From: Cytobacillus sp. IB215665
Lineage (GTDB): Bacteria > Bacillota > Bacilli > Bacillales > SM2101
Direction of reading: 5' to 3'
Length of the DNA stretch: 64,000 nt
Assembly (NCBI RefSeq): GCF_033963835.1
Contig: NZ_JAXBME010000007.1
Coordinates: 62,001-126,000 of the forward strand
Shown: positions 1-9,346 of the stretch, piece after piece
Layout: each line of letters begins with the position of its first letter
Position numbering within the stretch: the first letter of the stretch is position 1
Translations under genes and position numbers: made by a program
The notes under the pieces: model-generated
Told to the model about the DNA's origin: nothing
The model's database searches: none
What the model saw: only the letters and a program-made list of their open reading frames with translations

Positions 1-66
1 TTCGAACTTAGAAACAATCACTGATTCAATTTGATTTGAGCCACCTTTGTTACTTACAGTTGACAT
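1..66 (-). CDS. N-terminal fragment of a hypothetical protein, cut by the window edge
   Basis: A minus-strand ATG at 64-66 opens a frame that stays open to the window edge (22 codons, beginning MSTVSNKGGSNQ). AAGGAATGG lies about 8 nt upstream as a possible ribosome binding site. Too little is visible to assign a family. The call rests only on the open frame and the plausible start. Confidence 0.4.
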   Translation of the reverse strand, partial: MSTVSNKGGSNQIESVIVSKFE

Positions 67-156
67 CAAACAATACCATTCCTTACATATATATTTATAC
101 AACAAAATTCCTTGTTTTTTTCTGCTTGTGTGTAGCTTATTGTTTTTCTTAACAAA

Positions 157-316
157 AGCTATTATCAGATTAATTGTTGCTTTTAGTAATAATGACTAAA
201 TACAAATGAACCTAACGCTCGGAGCATCTTTGTTCACTAAAGACTATGAAAGTCATATAAACAATTCAGTCACTCAAATGCAAGTGAAAAAACAACATAG
301 TTTTCGAAATGATTCT
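157..316 (+). repeat. Dispersed TIR element, copy 1 (forward)
   Basis: The left arm (AGCTATTATCAGATTAATTG, then TTGCTTTT) matches the family left arm with scattered changes. The core GGAGCATCTTTGTTC and GACTATGAAAGTCAT is conserved. The right arm is AACAACATAGTTTTCGAAA. It fills most of the gap before the lipase gene; the rest of 67-498 is AT-rich with nothing else recognisable. Confidence 0.6.
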
Positions 317-498
317 TACTTATGAACTTTTAGGAGAATAAATGCTGAAACAAAATAAGACTTTTTACTTAGCCTATAACTTACAATACTTGTGAAAATA
401 CTATCAATCTTGATAAATACACTGAATATTTGTAATATTACAATTAACTATATGCATTTACTATATAGTAGAAAATATGAATAAAAGGAGTTGGATAA

Positions 499-2031
499 AT
501 GAAAATCCGTACTTATCTATTAATCGTGCTATTAACTGTGATGCTAGTATTTCCACCTAGCATTGTAAAAGGTGCTATTGTAACAGATGCTATTCCAAAA
601 CCAATTAATGTAACCGACACACCTGGAACTTGGTACTTAGGGGCATTGCCCGACAATGTGAATATGAACAAATCTCCTCTCGTATTCGTCCAAGGTTTAC
701 ACGGAAACGCTAAGGATTGGTGGGAAGAAACAGTTTATTACGGTGAAAACGATATGTACAATTACGCATATGCTAATGGCTATCGAACAGCTTTTGTACA
801 ACTTGAGGATGCAACTGGTGGTGATGCTGCGGATATGTGGCATAATGGTCAAATGCTAGCATCGATGTTAGAGGAAATTTACGACTATTTTGGAGAGCAA
901 GTTACTATTATCGCTCATAGTAAGGGAGGGGTCGATACACAAACAGCGCTCGTCCATTTTGAAGCATGGCCATACGTAAACGATGTCATTACATTATCTT
1001 CTCCACACTATGGTTCTCCTTTAGCTGATTTGGCATATAGTTCTTGGGCAAATTGGTTAGCAGACTTGATTGGCAGAACTGATGAAGGAACATTTGTAAT
1101 GCAAACAGGAGAAATGGAGAAATTTCGTCTAATTACTGATGAAAATGAAAGCGCATACAATAATAACTATTATACTGCTTCTGGCACTGGATGGGGGCCT
1201 CTCTTCTCAGCTCTTTGGTTTGGTGGTGCGTATTTAGGCGGTGATAACGACGGTCTTGTTCCTGTATGGAGTTCAAGGCTACCGTATGGCACTCACTTTT
1301 TTAGTGGAGGAGACGACATAGATCACGATAATATTCGAATGGGCAACAGCTCCTTTGATAGAATCGCAACTTTGTTAAATGATACATCTACTCACACATC
1401 TGCAAATTGGTTCACAGCTGCTTCATCTGACTCACAATATGTACCTGAACAATTATTACGCGGCGGTAGTTTATCTACTAATCACCTAGTAGAAGAACTT
1501 ATCCCTGTAGAATCCGATAATAATAGAGTTGTATTTCAAATATTAACAGCTAGCGAAGATGTGAATGTAAAGCTTATATCTCCGAAAGGAAAAGAGTATA
1601 CAAAAAAATCAAAGCAGTACATTCAATCTGAGGGAGAGAATTACTTTAAAAACACTTATATTCAAACATTTACTATAGACCAACCTGGTGCTGGAGAATG
1701 GCAAATAGATCTAAATAGTAGCAACGAAGATGCGTATTTTATAGTTACAAATTTTCAAGGGTCAAATGCACTTAACATAGACTGGGGAGAGCTTGAAAAA
1801 GAGGCAAAAGATAAAAATAAAGATAAGAAAGGTAAAAAATTGAAGATTGATAAGAAAGTGAAGAAAAATAAATCTAAGCAAAAAATCCCTGGAGATATTT
1901 CTAATGAAATCCTTGATATAATCCAAGCTGATACGTACAATGTAACCTATGAAATTGTTGGAACAACCGAGAGTGGTGAAACGTTTTACCGAACTGCTGT
2001 GAAATCTTATTATCAATATGATGAAAATTAA
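499..2031 (+). CDS. Secreted alpha/beta-hydrolase, triacylglycerol lipase-like
   Basis: This is a 510-residue exported lipase or esterase. Residues 1-26 form a signal peptide (basic start, then a run of Leu/Val/Ile, ending VKGA). The fold shows an oxyanion-hole stretch FVQGLHGN (about 63-70) and the nucleophile elbow AHSKGG, with Ser141. Alanine replaces the first glycine of GxSxG, as in Bacillus LipA-type lipases. DGLVPVWSS (251-259) and His276 in DDIDHDN are good candidates for the acid/His part of the triad. Residues about 330-430 look like a separate beta-rich domain. Residues about 432-468 are a lysine-rich, low-complexity segment, perhaps wall-binding. The start has AAAGGAG 9 nt upstream. 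Monocistronic, ending at a bidirectional terminator. The substrate is inferred from family only. Confidence 0.8.
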   Translation: MKIRTYLLIVLLTVMLVFPPSIVKGAIVTDAIPKPINVTDTPGTWYLGALPDNVNMNKSPLVFVQGLHGNAKDWWEETVYYGENDMYNYAYANGYRTAFVQLEDATGGDAADMWHNGQMLASMLEEIYDYFGEQVTIIAHSKGGVDTQTALVHFEAWPYVNDVITLSSPHYGSPLADLAYSSWANWLADLIGRTDEGTFVMQTGEMEKFRLITDENESAYNNNYYTASGTGWGPLFSALWFGGAYLGGDNDGLVPVWSSRLPYGTHFFSGGDDIDHDNIRMGNSSFDRIATLLNDTSTHTSANWFTAASSDSQYVPEQLLRGGSLSTNHLVEELIPVESDNNRVVFQILTASEDVNVKLISPKGKEYTKKSKQYIQSEGENYFKNTYIQTFTIDQPGAGEWQIDLNSSNEDAYFIVTNFQGSNALNIDWGELEKEAKDKNKDKKGKKLKIDKKVKKNKSKQKIPGDISNEILDIIQADTYNVTYEIVGTTESGETFYRTAVKSYYQYDEN

Positions 2032-2154
2032 AGTCAATTTGTTTTGTTGAATTAGGTTCGTAAATTAATTAAATCGGAGTTAGAAAATAATAATTTGCGA
2101 CTTTATACTCGTATTTAACATTAACCTTTTATCTATTAAACTAAACTGTTGCGT

Positions 2155-2190
2155 AAAAGAGCTTGATACAACATTCAAGCTCTTTTTCTT
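2155..2190. terminator. Bidirectional terminator between convergent genes
   Basis: An 11-bp stem (AAAGAGCTTGA pairing with TCAAGCTCTTT) is followed by T5 on the plus strand and T4 on the minus strand. It can end both the lipase transcript and the converging gene at 2230-2688. Confidence 0.85.
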
Positions 2191-2229
2191 CTATATATTT
2201 TATGTACCCATTATAATTCTACTCATATA

Positions 2230-2688
2230 TCATTCAAGGACAGTACCAGTATCATTTACGTATAAAATATATGTTTGCCGATCCTCATCTGCCTCTACCG
2301 ACGACCTTTTATACTCTTTTCCTTCTATATATATAAATGTATTACCTATATATCCTAAAACGTCCATATGATCACGACAATCATATATTTTAAGAAGCTT
2401 TTGCTCTCCAATCCTTCTATACTCCCTTACTTCCACACATAAGTTTTCTCTCACACGTGCATTGTGATCGATAGTATCATCTCCAATTTTGTTCACGTAT
2501 AAAACGAAACGGTCATCTTCTAATGCTGATGATACTTGTTCATATACTATGCCGTCCTTCACATAATACTCACATTCACGCCTGACAAATATTTGTTCTC
2601 GATCGATATCTTTATAATGATATAGTGCAGGATAGTCTTTATAACGATCATTTAGCCGAATTTCTAACACTCTAATTTTGTGATTCAT
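2230..2688 (-). CDS. Hypothetical protein with an internal duplication
   Basis: A 152-residue soluble, charged protein with no family I recognise. AGGAGATGGCAG precedes the ATG, so the start is well supported. The middle and the C-terminus share a pattern, EDDRFVLYVNKIGDD (about 57-71) against EDRQTYILYVNDTG (about 136-149), which suggests two copies of a small beta-rich module. There is no signal peptide or membrane segment. It stands alone, ending at the bidirectional terminator shared with the lipase gene. Confidence 0.65.
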   Translation of the reverse strand: MNHKIRVLEIRLNDRYKDYPALYHYKDIDREQIFVRRECEYYVKDGIVYEQVSSALEDDRFVLYVNKIGDDTIDHNARVRENLCVEVREYRRIGEQKLLKIYDCRDHMDVLGYIGNTFIYIEGKEYKRSSVEADEDRQTYILYVNDTGTVLE

Positions 2689-3171
2689 CTGCCATCTCCT
2701 ATGTAAATGTTATTACATCCATTATATAGAAAATACCTATAGCTTTAAAATGATAATACTTATTAAGAAGCTTTTCTTATTTAAACGATAGTTTTCTCTT
2801 TTACGAAGTCATTGTTAAGTCTCTTTTTGTATATTACACGACTATCATAAAATAAGAATAAAAATAGCACAAAGACTGAATGTATGTGTGGTTATTCTTT
2901 AGCATTAATAAACAACCTATACGATATCATCATTACTCAGCTATACATTCTCGTTTTTCACATTAATGAATCTATACTACAATTTTTTCTTTTCCTTAGT
3001 AAGATTCACAAAAAGCTTCAAAACCAAAAAATGCTATAAATTAGAGATAAACAACTGATTTATTCATCTCCTAACATATTTTTAGATGTTAGGCGGACCC
3101 CACAATCAATATATATTGAATACAAAAGGTTATCTTGACTGTGGGATTAATGCCCTCTAACATTAATTTTA
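2689..3171. other. Intergenic stretch, no gene seen
   Basis: AT-rich, no supported coding. One imperfect dyad is visible: CCCACAATCAA (3099-3109) pairs with TTGACTGTGGG (3135-3145) with one mismatch, and it is flanked by GTTAG and CTAAC. It has no clear T-run and its role is unknown. Confidence 0.4.
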
Positions 3172-3312
3172 TTAGGCTCTTTTCGTAACTTTGTTGCTAT
3201 TGTTTTCACAATAGTACCAAATAAGTGGTTGTTAGTTAACGTTGTAGATAAAAAGATGCCTATCGTGTTTATTTCTAAATACGAAAAACAACAATCAATG
3301 GGAATATAGCCT
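3172..3312 (-). repeat. Dispersed TIR element, copy 2 (reverse)
   Basis: Begins TTAGGCTCTTTTCGTAAC, then TTTGTTGCT. It carries the core AAAAGATGCC at 3251-3260 and ends ACGAAAAACAACAATCAATG with ATAGCCT. The open frame at 3147-3356 lies across this element and is not a gene. Confidence 0.8.
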
Positions 3313-3327
3313 TTTAGTATGTGGAAA

Positions 3328-3546
3328 TTAGAAACGGCGACGACGGAATAGTGCACTCAACAAAAAGATCGTTGCGACAGCCCGAAATGGAAAGAACCTT
3401 CTTCCACCACGACCACGAACAAATAAACCCGTTCCAGTCCTACCTTCGATGACTCCATCATAACTCCAGCCGCCAACTCCCATCACTCTAACTGGTTGAT
3501 AATAGTACCTATTTGTTAAATTACTGATGTGTTCTTCATGTAGCAT
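3328..3546 (-). CDS. Small Gly/Arg-rich protein of unknown function
   Basis: A 72-residue protein starting MLHEEHISN, preceded by GAAAGGAGG 8 nt from the ATG, a very strong ribosome binding site. The middle is glycine- and arginine-rich (about 24-50). A short hydrophobic stretch (about 54-66) precedes an RRRRF tail, so it may sit at a membrane. It is monocistronic and flanked by TIR elements on both sides. I do not recognise the family. A spore or envelope role would be a guess. Confidence 0.55.
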   Translation of the reverse strand: MLHEEHISNLTNRYYYQPVRVMGVGGWSYDGVIEGRTGTGLFVRGRGGRRFFPFRAVATIFLLSALFRRRRF

Positions 3547-3834
3547 ATTTATTCCTCCTTTCTAACTAAATCTTGCGAGAAGGATAAATAGCAATACTAG
3601 AAAAGATTTATCAATACTCAAATACTGTGATTTTATATTGATGATTATTACCCATTCTAAAAAGCTAGCCTAATACCGATGCAAAGAGCTACTTTTTAAC
3701 ATAGGGTAACTGTCTATACATATTTAACAGCATCCTTCCGCTTCTATCTATTATATGTATGTAGTCAATAATCGGTATGGACATCCCCCTATGCCTACCA
3801 AAAATTTTCTTAGTCTATTTTTAGGTGTTTGTTA
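3547..3834. other. Intergenic stretch, no gene seen
   Basis: AT-rich spacer between the small Gly/Arg-rich gene and TIR element copy 3. I see no coding frame with a ribosome binding site, no hairpin with a T-run and no operator-like repeat. Confidence 0.4.
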
Positions 3835-4003
3835 TAGGTTGTTTTTTCACATTAATAGTTGCTTTTCGTAAAAAGAGCTCAACACAAATATTACTTTCGT
3901 TCGGGGCATCTTTTCTTCTCAAAGATGATGAAGGTCATATTAAACACATCAGTTACTAAAATGTAAATGAAAAAATAACAACAAAGTTTACGAAAAATAC
4001 CTA
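3835..4003 (+). repeat. Dispersed TIR element, copy 3 (forward)
   Basis: Starts ATAGGTTGTTTTTTCACATT, then AATAGTTGCTTTTCG. The core is GTTCGGGGCATCTTTTC with GATGAAGGTCAT. It ends AACAACAAAGTTTACGAAAA with ATACCT. It lies upstream of the germinant receptor operon. Confidence 0.8.
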
Positions 4004-4177
4004 TAACACATAGCAGCATTTCTAAACTTCCAATATATTTTCTATTACTCCTCTAAATGCACGTTTCACCTATATTGTTTAGATTATACATCGTAATTGT
4101 TCTTTGAATAGTTAAAGCTCAATTGCTAATACTAATCAAAGCTCAATAAAACATGTAACAAAATAAGGAGATACAAC

Positions 4178-5257
4178 ATGCAAGAAAAACTTCATCCTTA
4201 TCAAGTCACTATCGTTGTTTATATGATACAAATTGGAATTACCATCATTACTTTACCTCGTATCAGTGCTGAGACTTTTGGGACGAATGGATGGATTGGG
4301 GTAATAATTGTATCTCTGCTAGTAGTAGTGAACATATTAGCAATTGGTTTAGTCTTCTTTTATAGCAATGGAAAATCAATTTTTAAGATTTTGGATGAAG
4401 GACTCCCACAATTTTTATTGCGACCATTTTATCTTTTTTTAGCATTATTATGGAGCACTCTTGGAGTTTTAATAGCAAAAGATTTCGAATTGCAATTGAA
4501 TTTATTTTTTTATCCAACACGTACAGCATACATATATGTATTAATGTCTCTTTTTTTTACTTATTGGCTCGTTCGAAGAGGAATTTATCACATCGCCAAA
4601 GCTTCAGTTGTTTTCTTCGCTGTCATCTTAATGACATTATTACTAGGATTTCTCCTACCCGAGTTTAGATTTACAAGATTAACACCATTCGTTTTTAAAG
4701 GTGACAAAGAGCTATTCAAAGGTGGGATACAAGTTGTATCGGCTTTTTTAGGGTATGAGCTAACCCTTCTTTTTATACCTTATATGCTGAAACCAAAAAC
4801 AGCTGTAAAATCAGTATTGCTCGGACATGCTATTGTCACTTTTGTCTATGTTAGTACATGTTTTGTTGCTTTTGGCTTATTTAGCTATCGACAATTGTTA
4901 AATGATAAATTCCCGATCCTAACTATGCTTGAATATTTGGAGTTTCCATTCATCGAAAGGGTTGAAGGCTTTGTTTTTCACTTTTTTATATTAGAAGTGA
5001 TTATCACTGTTATCTTTTTTTATTGGGGTGCTGATCAAGTCCTTAGACAAGCTATTCCAAAGATTTCTCCTAGAAAATCGATTTTAAGTTTAATCATCGT
5101 CTCATTTTGTATATCACTATTTGTTAATGGCTCTCTTGAAGTTGATAAGTGGTTACTCGGACTAGGTTTTGCTGAAGCAATCATTGCAGTATTACTTCCT
5201 ACCCTACTCTTATTAACATTAGGAATATCTCATTTACGTCAAAAACAAAATATTTAA
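4178..5257 (+). CDS. Spore germination permease-like subunit, GerB/YndE type (first of two)
   Basis: A 359-residue polytopic membrane protein of the GerAB family (APC superfamily), the B subunit of inner-membrane germinant receptors. About ten hydrophobic segments span the whole length. The family-like FGTNGWIG follows the first segment (about 34-41), and RPFYLFLALLW occurs near 88. The ATG has AAGGAG 8 nt upstream. It is the first gene of a four-gene operon (B-A-B-C); 138 nt separate it from gerA. It is a close paralog of the B genes at 6943 and 12900. B subunits carry the germinant-binding pocket in studied receptors; the ligand here is unknown. Confidence 0.92.
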   Translation: MQEKLHPYQVTIVVYMIQIGITIITLPRISAETFGTNGWIGVIIVSLLVVVNILAIGLVFFYSNGKSIFKILDEGLPQFLLRPFYLFLALLWSTLGVLIAKDFELQLNLFFYPTRTAYIYVLMSLFFTYWLVRRGIYHIAKASVVFFAVILMTLLLGFLLPEFRFTRLTPFVFKGDKELFKGGIQVVSAFLGYELTLLFIPYMLKPKTAVKSVLLGHAIVTFVYVSTCFVAFGLFSYRQLLNDKFPILTMLEYLEFPFIERVEGFVFHFFILEVIITVIFFYWGADQVLRQAIPKISPRKSILSLIIVSFCISLFVNGSLEVDKWLLGLGFAEAIIAVLLPTLLLLTLGISHLRQKQNI

Positions 5258-5395
5258 TCCAAATTCTTAAATGACATAATGGTAAATCCTATCTTGGAAT
5301 AGAGAATCTATAGAAGTCCATACTAAGGACAAAACATCAATTAAAACTAATCTGTTCACATATTTTAGAAAATACTATAAATTCGGGGTGATAAA

Positions 5396-6883
5396 GTGTT
5401 TACTTTTTTTAAAAAGCGGATGAAAAATGACACAGCTAAGAAGCAGACATCCGACAATGAACTAGAAATGAATGATAGTAACCCTGAACCTACTTATTCA
5501 CATATTGAGCAGCAATTTACGGATTGTACTGACATATCTAAGAAATATTGTAAGCGAGTAAATGTAAGGCTAATATATTTCGAGTATATGGTTGACAAAC
5601 AAACATTAAACAGCGATGTAATTGATAAATTAGAAGATCTCGAACCTGAAGAAGTGCACTCGTTTCTACAGCAAAGCCAATTTCAGCCAAGTAACGAAAA
5701 TAAAGAAGTAGTAAAAGCAATCTTAGATGGTAATGCTGTAATTTTTCACGAAAATAATACGTATATATTCGAAGCTACGAAGTTAGAAACTCGCGCGATT
5801 CAAACAGCTGAATCTGAGACAATTATAACGGGTCCACATGATGCATTAAATGAACTAATAGATACAAATCTATCCCTAATTAGACGCAGAGTGAAAAGCT
5901 CTCATTTAAAAGTACTAAAACTTTCGGTTGGTGAAATAGGAAAAAGTAACGTGTATTTATTATATATTGATGGCATTGCTGATCAACAAATTGTTCAAGA
6001 TGCTAAGACAAGAATCGAAAACATAGAGATTGATGCTATTTATGACGTTAACATGCTCGTGCAACTAATCGATGAATCGCCAAATTCACCTTTTCCACAA
6101 TTTCACACGACTGAACGTCCAGATGTCATTTCGTCTAAACTAACTGAAGGTAAAGTTGTCGGCATGATGGAGAACAGTCCTTATGCGTTCAGTGCTCCAA
6201 CGAGCTTTTTTGATTTCTTTCAGTCAACAGATGATTATAACCAACGTTGGCTTGTGGGATCTGCCACAAGGTTGCTACGACTCTTTGCTTTATTTGTAAC
6301 TGTTTCTTTTACAGCTCTGTATGTGTCAATAACTACATATCATTATGAAATGGTACCCGACTTACTATTAATTAGCTTAATTACATCAAGAAGTAATGTT
6401 CCCTTCCCACCAATAATGGAAGCATTGTTAATGGAATTTACCATTGAACTATTAAGAGAGGCTGGAGCACGTCTACCGACTAAGATTGGTCAAACAATCG
6501 GCATTGTTGGTGGAATTGTCATTGGATCAGCATCAGTAGACGCTGGTATTACAAGTAATATCTTAATTATAGCTGTTTCAATTTCTGCTATCTCTTCTTT
6601 TGTCATACCAAGTTATGTCATGAGTAATTCTATTAGAATTATTCGGTTTGGTTTTATTTTATTAGCTGGTTTGTTAGGTAACTTAGGTATTGTATTTGGC
6701 ATAGCTTGTTTAGTTATTCACCTAACTGGATTAACTAACTTAAAAGCACCTTATTTTTGGCCTATTTCACCAACAAATCCTAGTGGTTGGAAAGATACAA
6801 TCATTAGAGGGCCTCTTAGTATTTTTAATACCCGCCCTAACATAAGTAGCCCTATAAATGATACAAGAAAAAAATTAAAATAA
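5396..6883 (+). CDS. Spore germination receptor subunit, GerA type
   Basis: A 495-residue GerAA-family protein. Residues 1-270 form the soluble N-terminal part, unusually charged in the first 40 residues. The C-terminal half has about five membrane segments separated by conserved loops, including PFPPIMEALLMEFTIELLRE and ARLPTKIGQTIGIVGG, which are diagnostic of the family. The start is GTG, with GGGGTGAT 5-6 nt upstream. The gene sits between two B genes, so the A subunit could assemble with either. Ends with a basic tail. Expected to be expressed in the forespore, though I see no clear sigma-G promoter. Confidence 0.93.
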   Translation: MFTFFKKRMKNDTAKKQTSDNELEMNDSNPEPTYSHIEQQFTDCTDISKKYCKRVNVRLIYFEYMVDKQTLNSDVIDKLEDLEPEEVHSFLQQSQFQPSNENKEVVKAILDGNAVIFHENNTYIFEATKLETRAIQTAESETIITGPHDALNELIDTNLSLIRRRVKSSHLKVLKLSVGEIGKSNVYLLYIDGIADQQIVQDAKTRIENIEIDAIYDVNMLVQLIDESPNSPFPQFHTTERPDVISSKLTEGKVVGMMENSPYAFSAPTSFFDFFQSTDDYNQRWLVGSATRLLRLFALFVTVSFTALYVSITTYHYEMVPDLLLISLITSRSNVPFPPIMEALLMEFTIELLREAGARLPTKIGQTIGIVGGIVIGSASVDAGITSNILIIAVSISAISSFVIPSYVMSNSIRIIRFGFILLAGLLGNLGIVFGIACLVIHLTGLTNLKAPYFWPISPTNPSGWKDTIIRGPLSIFNTRPNISSPINDTRKKLK

Positions 6884-6942
6884 CGAAAGCTAGTTGAGAG
6901 TAGCTTTAACAACAAGATTTTGTAAGAAAAGGGGACTTATGA

Positions 6943-8025
6943 ATGCAAGAAAAACTCCAACCTTTTCCAACAGCTATACTTATCCATATGGTTCAATCAG
7001 GGATTATTTTATTCAGCTTACCTCGTGTAGCAGCTGATGCTTTTGGAACTAATGGGTGGATTGGAGTTTTACTTATCTCCTTAATTGTCATGTTAAATAT
7101 AGTACTCATTAGTCTCGTTTTTCACTTCGGTAAAGGGAGATCGATATTTAACATATTTGAGGATGCTTTACCAATATCATTGTTGCGACCTTTTTATCTC
7201 CTTTTAGCTCTTCAATGGGGTACATTGGCAGTTGTTATCGCAAAGGATTTTGAAATGTTGTTGAGAATGTTATATTATCCTACGATGCCATTTACAGGAT
7301 ATGTCTTTTTATCGATATTATTAACGTATTGGCTCGTAACGAGAGGAATTTATCATATTAGTAAAGCAACTGTTATTTTCTTTTTTTTATCAATATGGAC
7401 TGTACCTTTATTATTATTCCACCTTACTGAATTTAAGTTTTTTCGATTTACGCCATTTATTTTTGAAGGTAGCAAAAAAATAGTTGAAGGTGGTAGTGGC
7501 GTGTTTACTGCTTTTTTAGGGTATGAAATTATCTTGCTCTTATTTCCTTATTTGGCTGTAAAGAGATCTACAGTAAAAGCATTTTTCTACGCAAATGTTA
7601 TTACAACGATGGTCTACTTCTTCGTTTGCATTGTATCTTTTGGTTATTTTAGCTTTGATTATTTAAGAAATGAAACATTTCCTTCGTTGACATTGTTAGA
7701 TTATATTAGATTTCCATTTGTGGAACGAATTGAAGGCTTTCTGTATAATCTAGCTTCTTTATCTGTTTTAGTTACTGTAGTTATGTATTATTGGTCAGCA
7801 AACGAAGCTTTAAAGCACGCATTACCAAAAATAAAGCCAAGTCGTTCATTTGCATTATTGTTAATCGTTACGTTTATAATTTCTTTGAAACTGACATTGA
7901 TAAGAGAGGTTCAATTAGTCTTAACAATACTTGCAAGAATTGAAATCGGAATAGCTATTTTATTACCAATTATCCTTATAGTACTTATAAGCATCACACA
8001 TATGAGGAGGAAAAAAAATGCGTAA
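6943..8025 (+). CDS. Spore germination permease-like subunit, GerB/YndE type (second)
   Basis: A 360-residue GerAB-family membrane protein, strongly similar to the first B gene. Both begin MQEKL, and both carry FGTNGWIG and the RPFYL-LAL segment, pointing to local duplication. AAAAGGGG lies 8 nt before the ATG. Its last 8 nt overlap the start of gerC, so B2 and C are translationally coupled. A small AAAGCTA/TAGCTTT dyad lies between gerA and this gene but lacks a T-run. Two B subunits with one A and one C would allow two receptor versions or a mixed complex. Confidence 0.92.
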   Translation: MQEKLQPFPTAILIHMVQSGIILFSLPRVAADAFGTNGWIGVLLISLIVMLNIVLISLVFHFGKGRSIFNIFEDALPISLLRPFYLLLALQWGTLAVVIAKDFEMLLRMLYYPTMPFTGYVFLSILLTYWLVTRGIYHISKATVIFFFLSIWTVPLLLFHLTEFKFFRFTPFIFEGSKKIVEGGSGVFTAFLGYEIILLLFPYLAVKRSTVKAFFYANVITTMVYFFVCIVSFGYFSFDYLRNETFPSLTLLDYIRFPFVERIEGFLYNLASLSVLVTVVMYYWSANEALKHALPKIKPSRSFALLLIVTFIISLKLTLIREVQLVLTILARIEIGIAILLPIILIVLISITHMRRKKNA

Positions 8026-9130
8026 CATATTTTTTGTAACAATATGTATTGTCATATTAAGTGGCTGTTATAGTAGTTATGGAATTGATGACTTAGCTAT
8101 GATAAATGCAATAGGTTATGACCTTTCTGAAGAGGAGGATGCTTATCTTGATGTTACAGCCTTATACCCACGAGCTACAGAAACTGGAAACGTATTTGAA
8201 ACACTACAAGCATCTGGGAATTCGACGAAGGATATTGAAATCGATACGATGGCGCAATCAAGCTTTGAGATCGTAAATGGTCAGCTTGAAATTATGTTAT
8301 TTGGTGATGAACTAGCAAAAGAAGGAATTTTACCGATTATTCATACAGCATTACGAGATCCTAGCATTGGCTCTAGAGTCAAGCTAGCTGTAACAAAAGG
8401 AAAAGCAGATCAAATCATTACAAAGAAATTAGAAAAAGAACCTAACTTAGGTTTATATTTAGATACAATGTTAAATAAATTCGAAAAGACATTTGTTTTT
8501 CCATCTGTTAATTTATATCAATTTTCTAGATCTTACTTTGATGATGGCATTGACCCCTTTTTACCAGTATTTTCAGCAACTTCAAATAATATTGAGTTTG
8601 ACAGTTTTGCCTTGTTTAATGAAGATAAACTAATTACGACAATCTCCAGAAAACAAGCTGTCTACTTATTTTTTTTAAGAGAAAACTTTCGTAAAGGCTT
8701 ACTTGATATCGATTTAATGGAGGGGGATATTGCTGATCATATTCACCTTTCATATGTACGTAACAAACATAAAATACATATTACCAAAAAAGAAGATGAT
8801 CACTTTTCAGTAGAAATTGATATCCATGTTACTGGTTCTTTAGAAGAGTATACCGGTGACTTGAATATTGAAGAACCTAAAGAACAAAAGAAATTAGAAA
8901 AAATAATAAAAGAGCTTGTTGATAAAGAAACTATGGCTGTAATGGAATTTCTACAAAAGAATAATGTTGACGTGATAGGCTTAGGGCAAAAAATTAGAAA
9001 TAGCCTTACATATGAAGAGTGGAAAAGCCTTGATTGGGATAAAGTGTATCCAGAAATTGACGTCACAATTAAATCAGATGTAAAAATACGAAACATAGGT
9101 AAATTTAATCAGGATGACGTGAGCAACTAA
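8018..9130 (+). CDS. Spore germination lipoprotein, GerC type
   Basis: A 370-residue lipoprotein, the C subunit of the germinant receptor. The signal peptide ends in a lipobox LSGCYS (Cys17), where lipid is attached. The rest is an extracytoplasmic alpha/beta protein of the usual GerAC length. The ATG lies inside the end of gerB2 (8-nt overlap) behind a near-perfect AGGAGG. The gene closes the operon and is followed by a strong terminator. Family knowledge: GerC stabilises the receptor complex in the spore inner membrane. Confidence 0.9.
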   Translation: MRNIFFVTICIVILSGCYSSYGIDDLAMINAIGYDLSEEEDAYLDVTALYPRATETGNVFETLQASGNSTKDIEIDTMAQSSFEIVNGQLEIMLFGDELAKEGILPIIHTALRDPSIGSRVKLAVTKGKADQIITKKLEKEPNLGLYLDTMLNKFEKTFVFPSVNLYQFSRSYFDDGIDPFLPVFSATSNNIEFDSFALFNEDKLITTISRKQAVYLFFLRENFRKGLLDIDLMEGDIADHIHLSYVRNKHKIHITKKEDDHFSVEIDIHVTGSLEEYTGDLNIEEPKEQKKLEKIIKELVDKETMAVMEFLQKNNVDVIGLGQKIRNSLTYEEWKSLDWDKVYPEIDVTIKSDVKIRNIGKFNQDDVSN

Positions 9131-9164
9131 TTGGGGACTGATCCCAGCAACTTTAAAGTGTTAC

Positions 9165-9212
9165 AATAACGAATGGCACACCTATCCAAGGTCTGCCATT
9201 CGTTATTTTTCG
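9165..9212 (+). terminator. Terminator of the germinant receptor operon
   Basis: A 14-bp stem, AATAACGAATGGCA pairing with TGCCATTCGTTATT, has a 15-nt loop and is followed by T5. It lies 35 nt after the gerC stop. Confidence 0.9.
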
Positions 9213-9322
9213 TTAAGGTGCTTTGTATATTGTTAGTTGCTTTTCATTAAATCGTTAACAACGAATATTGAACTTTCATAAAACTCATTCACATTATCAC
9301 AGCAAAGTTTTAAAAAAAATCC
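9213..9322 (+). repeat. Dispersed TIR element, copy 4 (short, degenerate)
   Basis: TTAAGGTGCTTTGTATATTG with TTAGTTGCTTTTC resembles the left arm, and AGCAAAGTTTTAAAAAAAATC with CTT resembles the right arm. The central core is missing, so this is probably a deleted copy. Confidence 0.4.
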
Positions 9323-9346
9323 TTCACTATTCAAGTTAGCTTACGA

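Noticed and set aside
3147-3356. Minus-strand open frame of 69 codons
   Set aside because: It lies across dispersed element copy 2 and overlaps the better-supported gene at 3328.
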